Position numbers and translations under genes: made by a program. Shown here one piece after another: positions 55,000 through 63,851 of a stretch of 64,000 nt of DNA. The notes under the pieces were generated by a model. It was not told the origin of the DNA and did no database searches. It saw only the letters and a program-made list of their open reading frames with translations. This DNA comes from Pseudomonas frederiksbergensis. GTDB taxonomy: Bacteria > Pseudomonadota > Gammaproteobacteria > Pseudomonadales > Pseudomonadaceae. The stretch lies in NCBI RefSeq assembly GCF_003732275.1, contig NZ_MOBM01000004.1, positions 62,001-126,000 of the forward strand, in the 5' to 3' direction. Within the stretch, counting starts at the first letter, position 1. Every line of letters starts with the position of its first letter.

Positions 55000-56508
55000 T
55001 TATTTCTTCAGTATGAAGAGATTGGGGTTTTGCCTTGGAACGATCCAAATGTTTCCGCGTCCTGCTTCGGCGTCTAAAACGTTCTGCTCGGTTAGCCTAA
55101 TGTAAGGCTGATCATTCAGCAAAAACCAGCGCGAACGACGATCGTATTTAACGTTATTTGGACAATTCGTGGACACCACTAACTCATTGTTTTGCGCCAT
55201 AAGCCGCATGCTGAGGCCGTCGAAAACTGCGGGTTTGTCACGATATCGCTCTTGGACTCGTTCGAGTTCCGCCTTGCTGGCTGCAACTTCACGCATAGCA
55301 TTTTCGAGTTGTGCGATAAAAGGCTCTTCGGCGGGGCCTTGCAAGGCGGTGCTTTTCGGTTCGATACGATGCCTGTTGGTAGCACCACCCAGTCCTCGAA
55401 GTGCATTCCCAATTGCCGTACCTGGCCAATCCGAGTTGTGCCAACCCATGTTCAACATGGCCTGATGCTCGACAGATTGTTCTGGCAACCTAAAACCCTG
55501 ACGGACAAGTAACTCGCGCGCCATGGCAAGCGATAGCGCTTCGAGTCCTTCGCCATACCCTCCACCTAGGTCGCTGTGGGCTGCTGGGAGCTGCAGTTCC
55601 ACAATCCGTTGCCCAGGGATTTTCTCTGAGGTGCTCGATACCAAAGGCACAATCGGAAAGGACAGTCGCCGTTCATGTGTGGCCACGAATTGGATCGCTG
55701 AGGATGTAGAGGGTGGAATGCTGAGTTGTAGCGAACCTATCTGCCCGGTGCCTACCGTGTCGAACAACAGCGCAAAGCTTCTAGCCCGGTTGTAGAAACT
55801 GTCTACCGAAGCTGTACGTAACATCGGCTCGGTTAGATTGAGGAAGTGCCGTGCTGAGGCTGCACCTCGGCTGAAACCGATGGCATAAACGTGTGGCATC
55901 TTCCCTTCATTGTGTGTGAATGCTTGCAAGTCTATAAGCGCTTGTTCTGCTCGCTCCCTTGTGCCAGCTCCTGTGGCTCCTTCCCACCAGCGGCGAAGCA
56001 TGGATACCCGAGTGCCGACGCCGTTGTAATACTTCACCTGGAGCCCGGGTGTTTTGGCTTGACTACCTTCTAGCTCCCGCGACAGCACACCAGGTACCGT
56101 GATGGGGCTGTTGCTATCCTCTCGATCATTCCATGTTCCATCAAACACAACTACGAACACAGGCCTTACGTCCATCGAGTCGATTACCAATGGAACGGAC
56201 TGGTTTTCGAGTGCCGAAAGGCTTGAACTCCACTGATTCATTTCGCGAATCGACAGTGGGATACGACCGCCATCGAAACTGATTCGAGTATCCGGAATCA
56301 TGTGTCCCTGTTCGATCTCACGAATTAAAGTAATGTCGTTGTTTTGCAGGAGGCAGCTAGAGAAACCTACAACAGGGATCAGTTCGGCCTGTCCTGTCAT
56401 TGATTCATTTACAGTCTTAGGGGGCGGCACTGATTTTGTCTGTGGAGGAGACGTGCATGAAGCTAGGGTAAGTATCACCGGCAATACGAACAAAGAGCGC
56501 ATTGTCAT
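55000..56508 (-). CDS. DUF2235 (Tle1-like phospholipase) domain lipoprotein
   Basis: About 502 residues. A lipoprotein signal (SLFVLPVILTLASC) with lipobox LASC is followed by a DUF2235 domain: VFVVVFDGTWNDRED, the nucleophile elbow GFSRGAASARHF, and AAHSDLGGGYGEG with the acid/His region, all known from Tle1-type type VI effectors. A Lys/Glu-rich helical segment and a C-terminal beta region follow. No vgrG, PAAR or immunity gene is next to it. A lipid anchor is unusual for a secreted effector. The start Met is uncertain by a few residues. Confidence 0.78.
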   Translation of the reverse strand: MTMRSLFVLPVILTLASCTSPPQTKSVPPPKTVNESMTGQAELIPVVGFSSCLLQNNDITLIREIEQGHMIPDTRISFDGGRIPLSIREMNQWSSSLSALENQSVPLVIDSMDVRPVFVVVFDGTWNDREDSNSPITVPGVLSRELEGSQAKTPGLQVKYYNGVGTRVSMLRRWWEGATGAGTRERAEQALIDLQAFTHNEGKMPHVYAIGFSRGAASARHFLNLTEPMLRTASVDSFYNRARSFALLFDTVGTGQIGSLQLSIPPSTSSAIQFVATHERRLSFPIVPLVSSTSEKIPGQRIVELQLPAAHSDLGGGYGEGLEALSLAMARELLVRQGFRLPEQSVEHQAMLNMGWHNSDWPGTAIGNALRGLGGATNRHRIEPKSTALQGPAEEPFIAQLENAMREVAASKAELERVQERYRDKPAVFDGLSMRLMAQNNELVVSTNCPNNVKYDRRSRWFLLNDQPYIRLTEQNVLDAEAGRGNIWIVPRQNPNLFILKK

Positions 56509-56886
56509 AATGGGCGGGTTGACAATTGGCAAGGGAGAATTCCATTTCAAAGAAGAAACCAATGATGTCATATTGCCAAGTGTTTGCTTGCCTGTTTTTT
56601 ACTTCGGTAAGGCGCGTGTGCGGAGGGTTGAGATGTCCCAGGCAACGTCAATGCCCTGTGTCCTGAGCATCATCGCGAAGCTGCCAAAAGTGATGTGATT
56701 CGGAGGAGGTTCCTGGAGATTCTTGCGGCAGGGCCGGTTCGTGAAGTCGAGGTTCGAATGGTCGCTTTTTTGGATTGGTTCGCTGCGACCAATGTCTGCA
56801 AAGCCAACACGGACGAGCGTGCTTTGATACGTGAAAGGTCAGTATTTCTTCGAACAGTTACCGTGATTTTCTAACGAGGATGCCAG
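56509..56886 (+). other. Gap with a possible gene fragment
   Basis: A plus-strand frame from about 56637 reads VPGNVNALCPEHHREAAKSD, then VIRRRFLEILAAGPVREVEV, RMVAFLDWFAATNVCKANTD to 56875. It looks protein-like but has no ATG and no recognised domain, so it may be the 3' end of a lost gene. The remainder holds the promoter of the DUF2235 gene. Confidence 0.35.
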
Positions 56887-57429
56887 ATGGAATGGTTTGA
56901 CCCGATGAAGGATTTCTTTGCCCGCCGACAATGGATGAGGAGGGTGCTAAGCGATCGTTTGCCCGAGGTTAGGCTTCGCCTAACGCGGACGGAACAAGCG
57001 TCAAAATCATTCCTTGATCCGAGTCCTACGTTTCACATGAGTATCGAATCTCATACCGGGTTAGAGGTAGGGAGTCTTCGCTACGGAGTGAATCCACTCA
57101 ATGACAGGCTCTATGTGTTCTGGGTCGAGATCCTGGATGAGTATCGACGGCATGGTTACGGCCTAGCCGTACTATGGGCGCTATATCAACAGTATCGCCT
57201 GCCGATCGTGCCTAATCACATACGGGGTTCTGCCATAGGCTTTTGGGCAAAGGCGCGCAATGTTTTTCGCAGCGCAGGGGTGACTATTCTTGAAGATCTG
57301 CGAGTAAGTGAAATGGATGACGAGAAAGCTCGATGGGCGCACTTGATTCCAGAGCCAGAGCACCTGAGGTTGATTCGCGAGTGTGAAGCCTCACCTGAGT
57401 GGACTGCTCGGCACCAGCAGGTATCGTAG
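56887..57429 (+). CDS. GNAT-like acetyltransferase, divergent
   Basis: 180 residues. The central part (YVFWVEILDEYRRHGYGLAV, LWALYQQYRLPIVP) resembles a GNAT acetyl-CoA site (R..GYG), and GFWAKARNVFRSAGVTILED the following helix. The N-terminus is basic and the ATG is preceded by CGAGGA. This is a distant match; the substrate is unknown. It stands apart from other genes. Confidence 0.6.
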   Translation: MEWFDPMKDFFARRQWMRRVLSDRLPEVRLRLTRTEQASKSFLDPSPTFHMSIESHTGLEVGSLRYGVNPLNDRLYVFWVEILDEYRRHGYGLAVLWALYQQYRLPIVPNHIRGSAIGFWAKARNVFRSAGVTILEDLRVSEMDDEKARWAHLIPEPEHLRLIRECEASPEWTARHQQVS

Positions 57430-57638
57430 TATCTTTTTGATGGGCAACTTTCATCCAGAATCAGTCACTGGGCTGTCGTCCCTGAGTAAGTCGTATCCAA
57501 CCGAAATCGTAAGCGGTACTGGAGCGGGACGGCAGGTATTGGAGTGGCATAAGATTCTCTGCAGCATCGCGTCTTCGCCTGCAAGGTCACGTGCCTACAC
57601 CTTCCTTTATTGGCAAACCGTTGGGCATGGGGTAGTTG

Positions 57639-58330
57639 CTATGGCCCAGCAGATGAAATCGGAGTTATCAGTTCGGAGCCCTGATTGCGAGCATTCCCCA
57701 CAGCGCGGTCGACCTTGAACCACTCGAAAGCCTCAGCGGGCTCGCCCTGCAACAGCACCATCTGCTCGGCGCGCTCGTTTGGCGTGGCCGGATCCAGCCA
57801 TTCCCGAGCCAGTTCGGGGCTGAGCGTGACGGGCTGGCGATCGTGAATATCCACCATGCCGCCTTTGCTGTCGGCGGTGATGATTACGAAGCCGTCATAT
57901 TCATTCGGGCCAAATTCGGCGTTTGGGTATTGGCAGATCGCGGCGCACAGGATTGGTGCCCGGTCTTTCCGGCGGATCAGGTAAGGCTGCTTTTTCGGTC
58001 CGCCTTCATCAACCCATTCGAACCAGTTGTTGATGGCGATGATTGCTCGGTGTGGCCAGATCGCTTTGAAGAACGGTCCATGGGCGACTTTTTCAACCCG
58101 GGCATTGATCGGCGCCGCGGGTCTTTGGCCCAGTGTGGCCGCCATCCCCAGCGCACCATGTCGGCACGGAGAAACTGACCTTCCTGGTGAAAGAGGGCGA
58201 GCTGAGTGGTTGGTGCGGCGTTGTAGAGTTCGAAAGGCTGGTCGCCTGCATAATTGATCAGGGCGTTGGGCATGCTCAGCGCCGCGACAAAGTCGTGAAT
58301 GCCGCTGTATTGGGAAAGACGTCCGCACAT
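57639..58330 (-). pseudogene. Second SRAP-domain gene, frameshifted
   Basis: Starts MCGRLSQYSGIHDFVAALSM with Cys2, like the intact copy at 11354-12031. At about 58113 the frame HWAKDP changes: one C is missing before GCGGCGCCGATC. The other frame then continues AAPINARVEKVAHGPFFKAI, NNWFEWVDEGG, IHDRQPVTL and so on to the end at 57639. Domain sequence is otherwise conserved throughout, so the lesion is recent or a sequencing error. Confidence 0.85.
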
Positions 58331-58354
58331 GGGTCAGGTCCTCCAGCCGTGCTT

Positions 58355-59083
58355 TCAGCGTAGACCAGCCCTTGGCTGCTTGATGACGAAGCCTTGCCCA
58401 GAGCAGGTAGCGCAATCGTCTCTTCGGTCAAAGCGATCGAGACAAACGGGGCAGGTTCTGAACCTGGCCAGATCCATAAACGGCCGCATCTTTTCGTAGG
58501 CGGCTAGCTCGCGACCTTCCAGGGCTACCTGCGCCGCGTCGACCAAGGCGCGATACATGTCGGGATCGTCAATCGACGTGTAAATCACCCCAAGAATCAT
58601 CCGGCCCGTCTCGATGAGGTCGAAACGTCGACCATCGGGCAGGGTCAGCGTCAGGTCTTCGATGCGTGCCGTGACACCCGAGGGGTTGAAAACGAGATTT
58701 GCTCCGCGGCTGTCGCTATAGATCTTGCCGTCGTAGGTAGTTCGAACTTCGTCCTTGTTGTCCCTACTTGCATGGAAAATGGTCTGCCTGATTTTCCCAA
58801 GTATCAGAGCACCATCGCAGGCCACGACATCATAGGATGATGCGCCACAATAGCGGGCAGGATGGCTCTGCAGTTCTTCCACGGCATGCCAGTACGCAGC
58901 GTTGGCCATTTCATCCATGTCGTATCGCTCGAGCGTATTGATCAGCCCCTCGGCGACCAAGGTAGAGGTCATGGCGTGAAGGTGCTGTCGGTGCGCCTCG
59001 GGGTTCCGCATTCGAAAGTCGTGGTCGTCAAGGGTCGAGCGCCACTGCTGAAGTCTCAGCGCTTTAGCCTGGTCGAAATTCAT
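58355..59083 (-). CDS. Conserved protein with C-terminal zinc ribbon
   Basis: 242 residues. The N-terminal and middle parts (NFDQAKALRLQQWRSTLDDH, ARYCGASSYDVVACDGALIL, ETGRMILGVIYTSIDDPDMY) show no family I can name. The C-terminus has two CxxC pairs (TCPVCLDRFDRRDDCATCSG) that should bind zinc. A start at 59104 is also possible. It lies 24 bp upstream of the SRAP pseudogene in the same direction and may share its transcript. Confidence 0.65.
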   Translation of the reverse strand: MNFDQAKALRLQQWRSTLDDHDFRMRNPEAHRQHLHAMTSTLVAEGLINTLERYDMDEMANAAYWHAVEELQSHPARYCGASSYDVVACDGALILGKIRQTIFHASRDNKDEVRTTYDGKIYSDSRGANLVFNPSGVTARIEDLTLTLPDGRRFDLIETGRMILGVIYTSIDDPDMYRALVDAAQVALEGRELAAYEKMRPFMDLARFRTCPVCLDRFDRRDDCATCSGQGFVIKQPRAGLR

Positions 59084-59296
59084 GAGGACGGGTTCGCTGT
59101 ACAAGTGCTGGTTGTATGTACAGTAATTGAGGTTCGATGATGGTGGCGAGGATGATGCGACGAGCTGTAGGATTTTGGGTGGTGTACGGTCGGCAGGATC
59201 TCAGATAGGCGTCAATTGGTCGTTTCCTCCGCCAGCTGGTAAGGAGCTATCTATTCTTAATAGATGAGAAATCCGCTGACTCTAAGGACAAAATTG

Positions 59297-59566
59297 ATGA
59301 TCACCCGTCTTGAGCTACGCCACCTCATTGAGTGTGGTTTCCTGCCTCTTTCCTGCAGCTGTACCGTCAACCCGGATGGCTCACTGATGATCAAGATATT
59401 CGACCCAATAACCGGGTGCGTCGAATTACTGGTCACAGGAGTGTCGACCGCAAGCCTAGTGTCCAGTCAAGCGATTGCCAGTCTGATTGACGAACTGAGT
59501 AGCGAAATGGTCGCCAGGAAAATAGCCTTTCGCGTGATGCGGCAGTTCGAACCTGCCTCCTTATAA
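59297..59566 (+). CDS. DUF1652 family protein
   Basis: 89 residues: MITRLELRHLIECGFLPLSC, SCTVNPDGSLMIKIFDPITG, LLVTGVSTASLVSSQAIASL. This is the small Pseudomonas DUF1652 family, for which no function is established. AAGGAC lies before the ATG at 59297; the frame is open to 59264. Confidence 0.85.
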   Translation: MITRLELRHLIECGFLPLSCSCTVNPDGSLMIKIFDPITGCVELLVTGVSTASLVSSQAIASLIDELSSEMVARKIAFRVMRQFEPASL

Positions 59567-59628
59567 GGGAAGGGCGTATTACCTTCCACATTCAACACAG
59601 TGATGCGTCAGCGGTGTCGGAGGCGCAT

Positions 59629-59907
59629 ATGACCTACGACGTGAACATTGATCAATACTGCCTGCAATGCGAGGTGACTTCGTTGCTGGATGTGCCGCCC
59701 GATCCGTGGGCCACCACCAGCGATTGGGACGCCTATGGCTATCGGGAACTGGAGTTTCGAGTGGTATCGGGTCAGGTGTATGACGACAGCGGCATGGCCA
59801 GTGACGCCGGGCGCAACGCCTGCGCGGCACTGGCCGAACAATATGCCGAGTTCATTGAAGAAGAACTGTGGCGGCAAATTGAGGCCGAGCGACAGGATGT
59901 CGCTTAA
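59629..59907 (+). CDS. Small acidic hypothetical protein
   Basis: 92 residues with ATG at 59629 after CGGAGG. It is acidic, rich in Tyr/Trp (DVPPDPWATTSDWDAYGYRE) and ends in a Glu-rich helix (YAEFIEEELWRQIEAERQDV). No family recognised. It follows the DUF1652 gene by 62 bp in the same direction. Confidence 0.6.
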   Translation: MTYDVNIDQYCLQCEVTSLLDVPPDPWATTSDWDAYGYRELEFRVVSGQVYDDSGMASDAGRNACAALAEQYAEFIEEELWRQIEAERQDVA

Positions 59908-60125
59908 ATCCCGTTTGACCTCGGCGGGTAGTGAAAGGGCAAATTACGCACAATGTGGATATGGACTGTTGGTGAAATTGTGACCGGCTACTTTCGACCC
60001 AGGCTGTGTGAAAACACCCCCCGAGCAGTTCAAGACCTGCGGTTTAAAACAGTATGAATCGATAGTGAGCTTTCTAGGGCGGGAGCCCTCGCTCGTTGCG
60101 GTACTCCGAGCAGCAATGGCTGGGC

Positions 60126-60422
60126 TCACTCATAAAATTTACCAGCCAGCAAAATGGCCGCACAGCGTTGCCATACGTTTGATATACAGGCACTCACAGG
60201 GGAACTGCGTGAGCTGGCAGTCGCCCACGCTGCGGCAGCATCAAGAAAAGTATCAATAGAGTCGTTTTCCCATCTCAACGCCCCCGGTCCATAGGGAGAC
60301 GACGGAGAGGTCTTCTCCAGCAAACGCTCCTCGGCGAAATCCATACCTAGAGCTTCAATGAAGCCGATGAATGATTGTTCGTCGTCTACGGTTTTCAATA
60401 GCTCATCAAGATTTATGGACAT
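60126..60422 (-). CDS. DUF7660-like small protein
   Basis: 98 residues: NLDELLKTVDDEQSFIGFIE, SPSSPYGPGALRWENDSIDT FLDAAAAWA and a C-terminal NVWQRCAAILLAGKFYE. The layout fits a family of small proteins ending in (P/V)W.R.A..L..GK.YE that often occur beside contact-dependent toxins. No toxin gene is adjacent here. The stretch before NVWQ looks shuffled relative to that pattern and may be altered. Confidence 0.6.
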   Translation of the reverse strand: MSINLDELLKTVDDEQSFIGFIEALGMDFAEERLLEKTSPSSPYGPGALRWENDSIDTFLDAAAAWATASSRSSPVSACISNVWQRCAAILLAGKFYE

Positions 60423-60759
60423 GGTGACCTTGGAAGTGCGTAATAGCGAAGGAGTAAACTCTCACTATGCTGCTATGCCACGAGATGAGGGGCAAGCTTA
60501 CGTCCTCTTTGGGCCACCTAGCACCGTCAGCAGAGAGCAGTTTCATTTACCTTCGCTCGATTCAGCAATGTAGAGCAGTGAGGCAATGGTTCATACACCA
60601 TTGCGCGCTGACATCCGCATGACTTCAAAATGCCTCCATTCCGTCATATTTTTGCAATGAAAACATGCGAGTTTTGTCGGCAGAAATAGGACGTAACAGT
60701 ATGTTTCAGCACGCTAAAGCGCTGTTTTAATTATGGAAAATGGATTTTAAGGAAAGCCG
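60423..60759 (+). other. Upstream region of the selD cluster
   Basis: No gene is recognised. The right part (about 60640-60750) is AT-rich and must hold the promoter of the selD cluster. I see no clear regulator site. Confidence 0.4.
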
Positions 60760-61809
60760 ATGTCGATGTTTTGTCAGATCATGGATAAATCTGAGAGTGG
60801 TGGGTGCGGGTGCAAGATCCCATCCAGTGTGTTAACGAGGATTCTGTCGCAAACTGCAGCAGCCAATACGGTTTCGGATGACAAGGTGGTATTGGGCTTT
60901 GAGTCTTCTGACGATTGCGCCGTCTATGACGCAGGTGAAAAATATCTTTTATTCACCACCGATTTTTTCTCCCCGATAGTCAACGATCCTTATGTCTTCG
61001 GCCAATTGGCAGCCAGCAATGCTGTAAGCGATATCTTTGCTTCAGGCGGGAGTCCGCTTATTGCCAACTCGATCATGGCGTTCGACCCGGAACTGGTTTC
61101 GGTCGAGCAAGCAACGCAGATGATCCTTGGCGCCCAGTCGGTGATGAACAAGTTCAATGTCAGCATCGTCGGTGGTCATACGATCAAGAACAGCCAGCCC
61201 TTGTACGGCTTCTCGATCATTGGTGAGGTGGAAAAACACCGTTTGAAGAAAAATAACACGGCCAGGGCCGGTGATTTGCTGGTCATGACGCGTCCGATCG
61301 GTGTCGGCATCCTCGCCAATGCCCTGAAGACCGGAGTGATTGAACAAGAGGATATTGCTGCGTCGACGCTTGCCCAGATTACCGGCGACAACGCGTTTGG
61401 CCGCACGCTGAGCGAAAGTCCTGAGGTTAGCAGTTTGACTGATATCACGGGGTTCGGTTTGATCGGCCATATCAGTGAGATGGTCGGGCTGGGGCAACTG
61501 GATGTTGACCTGGATACAAGCGGTCTGGTTTTTTATGACGGCACAGAGTCATTGGCGGTGGCGGTGACTTCGGCTGACAGCGGTATTTTCTCTAACATTA
61601 AAAAGTACGCGCAGAACGTGGAGTACCTGGCTGATCTTCCATTAGCTAGAAAGTTTCTGTTGCATGACCCGCAAACGAATGGCGGTTTGCTGTTCACTGT
61701 GAGTGCCGAAGGGTTTGAAAAGAACCGTCAGAAGTGGCAGGCGCTTTGCCCTGATCTGATTGTTATCGGTCGGATGACGGAAGGGACCGGCAAGATCAAG
61801 GTCTGCTGA
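60760..61809 (+). CDS. selD: Selenide, water dikinase-like protein (divergent SelD)
   Basis: 349 residues of the SelD/PurM family, which makes selenophosphate from selenide and ATP. SGGCGCKIP holds the catalytic Cys (residue 16) and Lys (19), SSDDCAVYDAGEKYLLFTTD FF the Asp metal ligands, and VGGHTI plus TDITGFGLIGHISEM further family blocks. The sequence differs clearly from the housekeeping SelD of pseudomonads as I remember it. AAGGAA precedes the ATG. It heads a four-gene unit with 1-bp spacing to the next gene. Confidence 0.88.
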   Translation: MSMFCQIMDKSESGGCGCKIPSSVLTRILSQTAAANTVSDDKVVLGFESSDDCAVYDAGEKYLLFTTDFFSPIVNDPYVFGQLAASNAVSDIFASGGSPLIANSIMAFDPELVSVEQATQMILGAQSVMNKFNVSIVGGHTIKNSQPLYGFSIIGEVEKHRLKKNNTARAGDLLVMTRPIGVGILANALKTGVIEQEDIAASTLAQITGDNAFGRTLSESPEVSSLTDITGFGLIGHISEMVGLGQLDVDLDTSGLVFYDGTESLAVAVTSADSGIFSNIKKYAQNVEYLADLPLARKFLLHDPQTNGGLLFTVSAEGFEKNRQKWQALCPDLIVIGRMTEGTGKIKVC

Positions 61810-61810
61810 G

Positions 61811-62581
61811 ATGGTAGCCGTGACAATCTACCCGGTTATGGTCGGTGTGGGCGTGATGGCTGGTTTCATGTCAGGTCTGTTCGGTATCGGTGGGGGCATC
61901 ATCGTGACGCCCCTGTTGGTGCTGATTTACCCGATATTGTCCGGTCAGAAACTGCCGATTGAAGTCGTGACGGGGCTGTCTTCCGCACAAGGCTTCTTTT
62001 CGTCCCTCGTGTCGTTCGCGCTGCACCGCATCAAGTTTCAGCCGGATTGGCGAGTGATCAGAAGCTTTGCCGTACCGATGGCTGTCGCCAACTTTTTTGC
62101 CTCGCTCCATGCTGATGCATTCAGCGAAAACTTCATTCTGTTCGTCTTCGGACTGCTGGGGTTGATGTCGTTGTTGGTGACGTACCTGTTCCATAAACCG
62201 GTGGCCCTGTTGTGCAACCATCAATCGCTGTCGTTGCCACTGATAGGGCTGGTGCTTGGCGTATTGTGCGGGCTGGTCGGGCAGGGCGGCGGGTTCATCT
62301 ACCTGCCTGTACTGATCAGCTTGTTTGGTCTGCAGATAAAGCAGGCCATTTCGACCTCGGCGCTGATCGGTATCATCGGAGCAAGTGGGGCGTTATTCGG
62401 CAGAGTGGGTTCAACCATGGATTTTCTCGGCTACACCGGTGAATTGGTACTGGGGATATTGGTGGGTGGTTTCCTCGGAGCCATGCTTTCTCATCGGCTG
62501 GACTCGAGGCATCTGAAACAGGCGCTGAATGCTTTCGTTTTGCTGTGCTCGATCCAGCTCATGCTGCGCTTGCTTATTTGA
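61811..62581 (+). CDS. TSUP (TauE/SafE) family permease
   Basis: 256 residues with about eight helices in two repeats: GVMAGFMSGLFGIGGGIIVT and GVLCGLVGQGGGFIYLPVLI are the two signature halves. The family moves sulfite, sulfoacetate, thiosulfate and similar anions. Starting 1 bp after selD and preceding a NifS-like gene, this one may take up or release a selenium or sulfur oxyanion; inference from context. Confidence 0.85.
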   Translation: MVAVTIYPVMVGVGVMAGFMSGLFGIGGGIIVTPLLVLIYPILSGQKLPIEVVTGLSSAQGFFSSLVSFALHRIKFQPDWRVIRSFAVPMAVANFFASLHADAFSENFILFVFGLLGLMSLLVTYLFHKPVALLCNHQSLSLPLIGLVLGVLCGLVGQGGGFIYLPVLISLFGLQIKQAISTSALIGIIGASGALFGRVGSTMDFLGYTGELVLGILVGGFLGAMLSHRLDSRHLKQALNAFVLLCSIQLMLRLLI

Positions 62582-62654
62582 CCTGTGAGTCTCTGTTCGC
62601 ATTTTGCGAGCAGCATCCTGAATGACATAAAACAGAAAACTGGAAGTGTTTGAT

Positions 62655-63851
62655 ATGGATATTGCTGTGGATGCAGTTTATGCCGACGTCTGTGGTTCGG
62701 CACCGGTTTCAATGGGTGTCAGCAACATGCTTCAGGCGTTGTTTTCGACCCGCCAATGCGCCAACCCCAATGCCAATCACGCCCTCGGCGTTCAGTTGCT
62801 CGAACGAGTCGAACGGGCGCGTGGCAGCATCGCCAGCCTTTTGAAAGTGGACGCCGACTGCCTGATTTTCAACAGCGGCTCCAGTGAGGGCTGTACCCAG
62901 GTGTTTCATAATTTTTTCGAACGCTACAAACATGAGCAACCCTTGGTGCTGTACTCAGCGATCGAACACTCCTGCACCCTGCAGAACATAAACCGCTACG
63001 GTCTGGAAGGCCTGCAAGTCATAGCGATCGGGCATCAAATGAACGGACTGCTCGACACTGAACAATTGGAGCAGTTGCTCCGTGCCCATGCAGGTCGCCC
63101 GACATTGGTTTGCGTTATGGCAGTGCATAACGAAACCGGCGTGATTCAACCGATCGAAGCAATCGCCCGACAAGTGAAGGCTGGGGGTGGTTTGCTGTTT
63201 TCGGACATGACCCAGGCCATCGGCAAAATCCCTGTGGATCTGCACGCATCCGGCGTTGATTTCGCCATTGCGTCAGGACACAAGTTCGGGGCGTTGCCCG
63301 GTGCCGGTTTTCTGTACGCCAGAAACCGCTACGGTTTGTCGCCATTAATTGTTGGCGGCGGCCAGGAAGGCGGGTTGCGCGGTGGTACTCAGAACTATCC
63401 GGGCATTCTTTCGATTGAAACCGCGTTGCAGGAGAAACAGCACAAGTACGGCAACGGTAAAGTCGCGGTACAACAGAGCCGGGAAACGTTTGAACGTACG
63501 CTGCAAGCGATGCTGGGCGAAGTGGTCGTGATCGGTCAGCAAGCACCGCGTGTACCTTGTGTGAGTTTTATTGCATTGCCGGGCGTCAATACAAAAAAAC
63601 TGCAGCGGGCCTTGAACACGCAGTCGATCTACATAACCGGTGGGTCGGCATGCTCGGACAAGACACTCAGCCTGTCCAACACGGTTACACAACTGGGATA
63701 TTCCGACCGGATCGCCGGGGCCACGGTGCGCATTTCCATCGACGAAGAACAGTGTCAATTCGCGTATGAGCGGATTCTGGAGGGTATCGCTCAAGCGCTG
63801 AAGCTGTCTTCGACTGTCTCGGCGGCTCACGCTGTGGCCCACGTGTTATGA
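62655..63851 (+). CDS. NifS-like cysteine desulfurase / selenocysteine lyase
   Basis: 398 residues of the class V aminotransferase family. PLP-lysine in DFAIASGHKFGALPGAGFLY, the His region in YSAIEHSCTLQNI, and the catalytic Cys loop in TGGSACSDKTLSLSN are present. It would free sulfur or selenium from (seleno)cysteine as a persulfide or selenide, feeding SelD. A GTG at 62646 is an alternative start. Its stop overlaps the next start (ATGA). Confidence 0.88.
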   Translation: MDIAVDAVYADVCGSAPVSMGVSNMLQALFSTRQCANPNANHALGVQLLERVERARGSIASLLKVDADCLIFNSGSSEGCTQVFHNFFERYKHEQPLVLYSAIEHSCTLQNINRYGLEGLQVIAIGHQMNGLLDTEQLEQLLRAHAGRPTLVCVMAVHNETGVIQPIEAIARQVKAGGGLLFSDMTQAIGKIPVDLHASGVDFAIASGHKFGALPGAGFLYARNRYGLSPLIVGGGQEGGLRGGTQNYPGILSIETALQEKQHKYGNGKVAVQQSRETFERTLQAMLGEVVVIGQQAPRVPCVSFIALPGVNTKKLQRALNTQSIYITGGSACSDKTLSLSNTVTQLGYSDRIAGATVRISIDEEQCQFAYERILEGIAQALKLSSTVSAAHAVAHVL

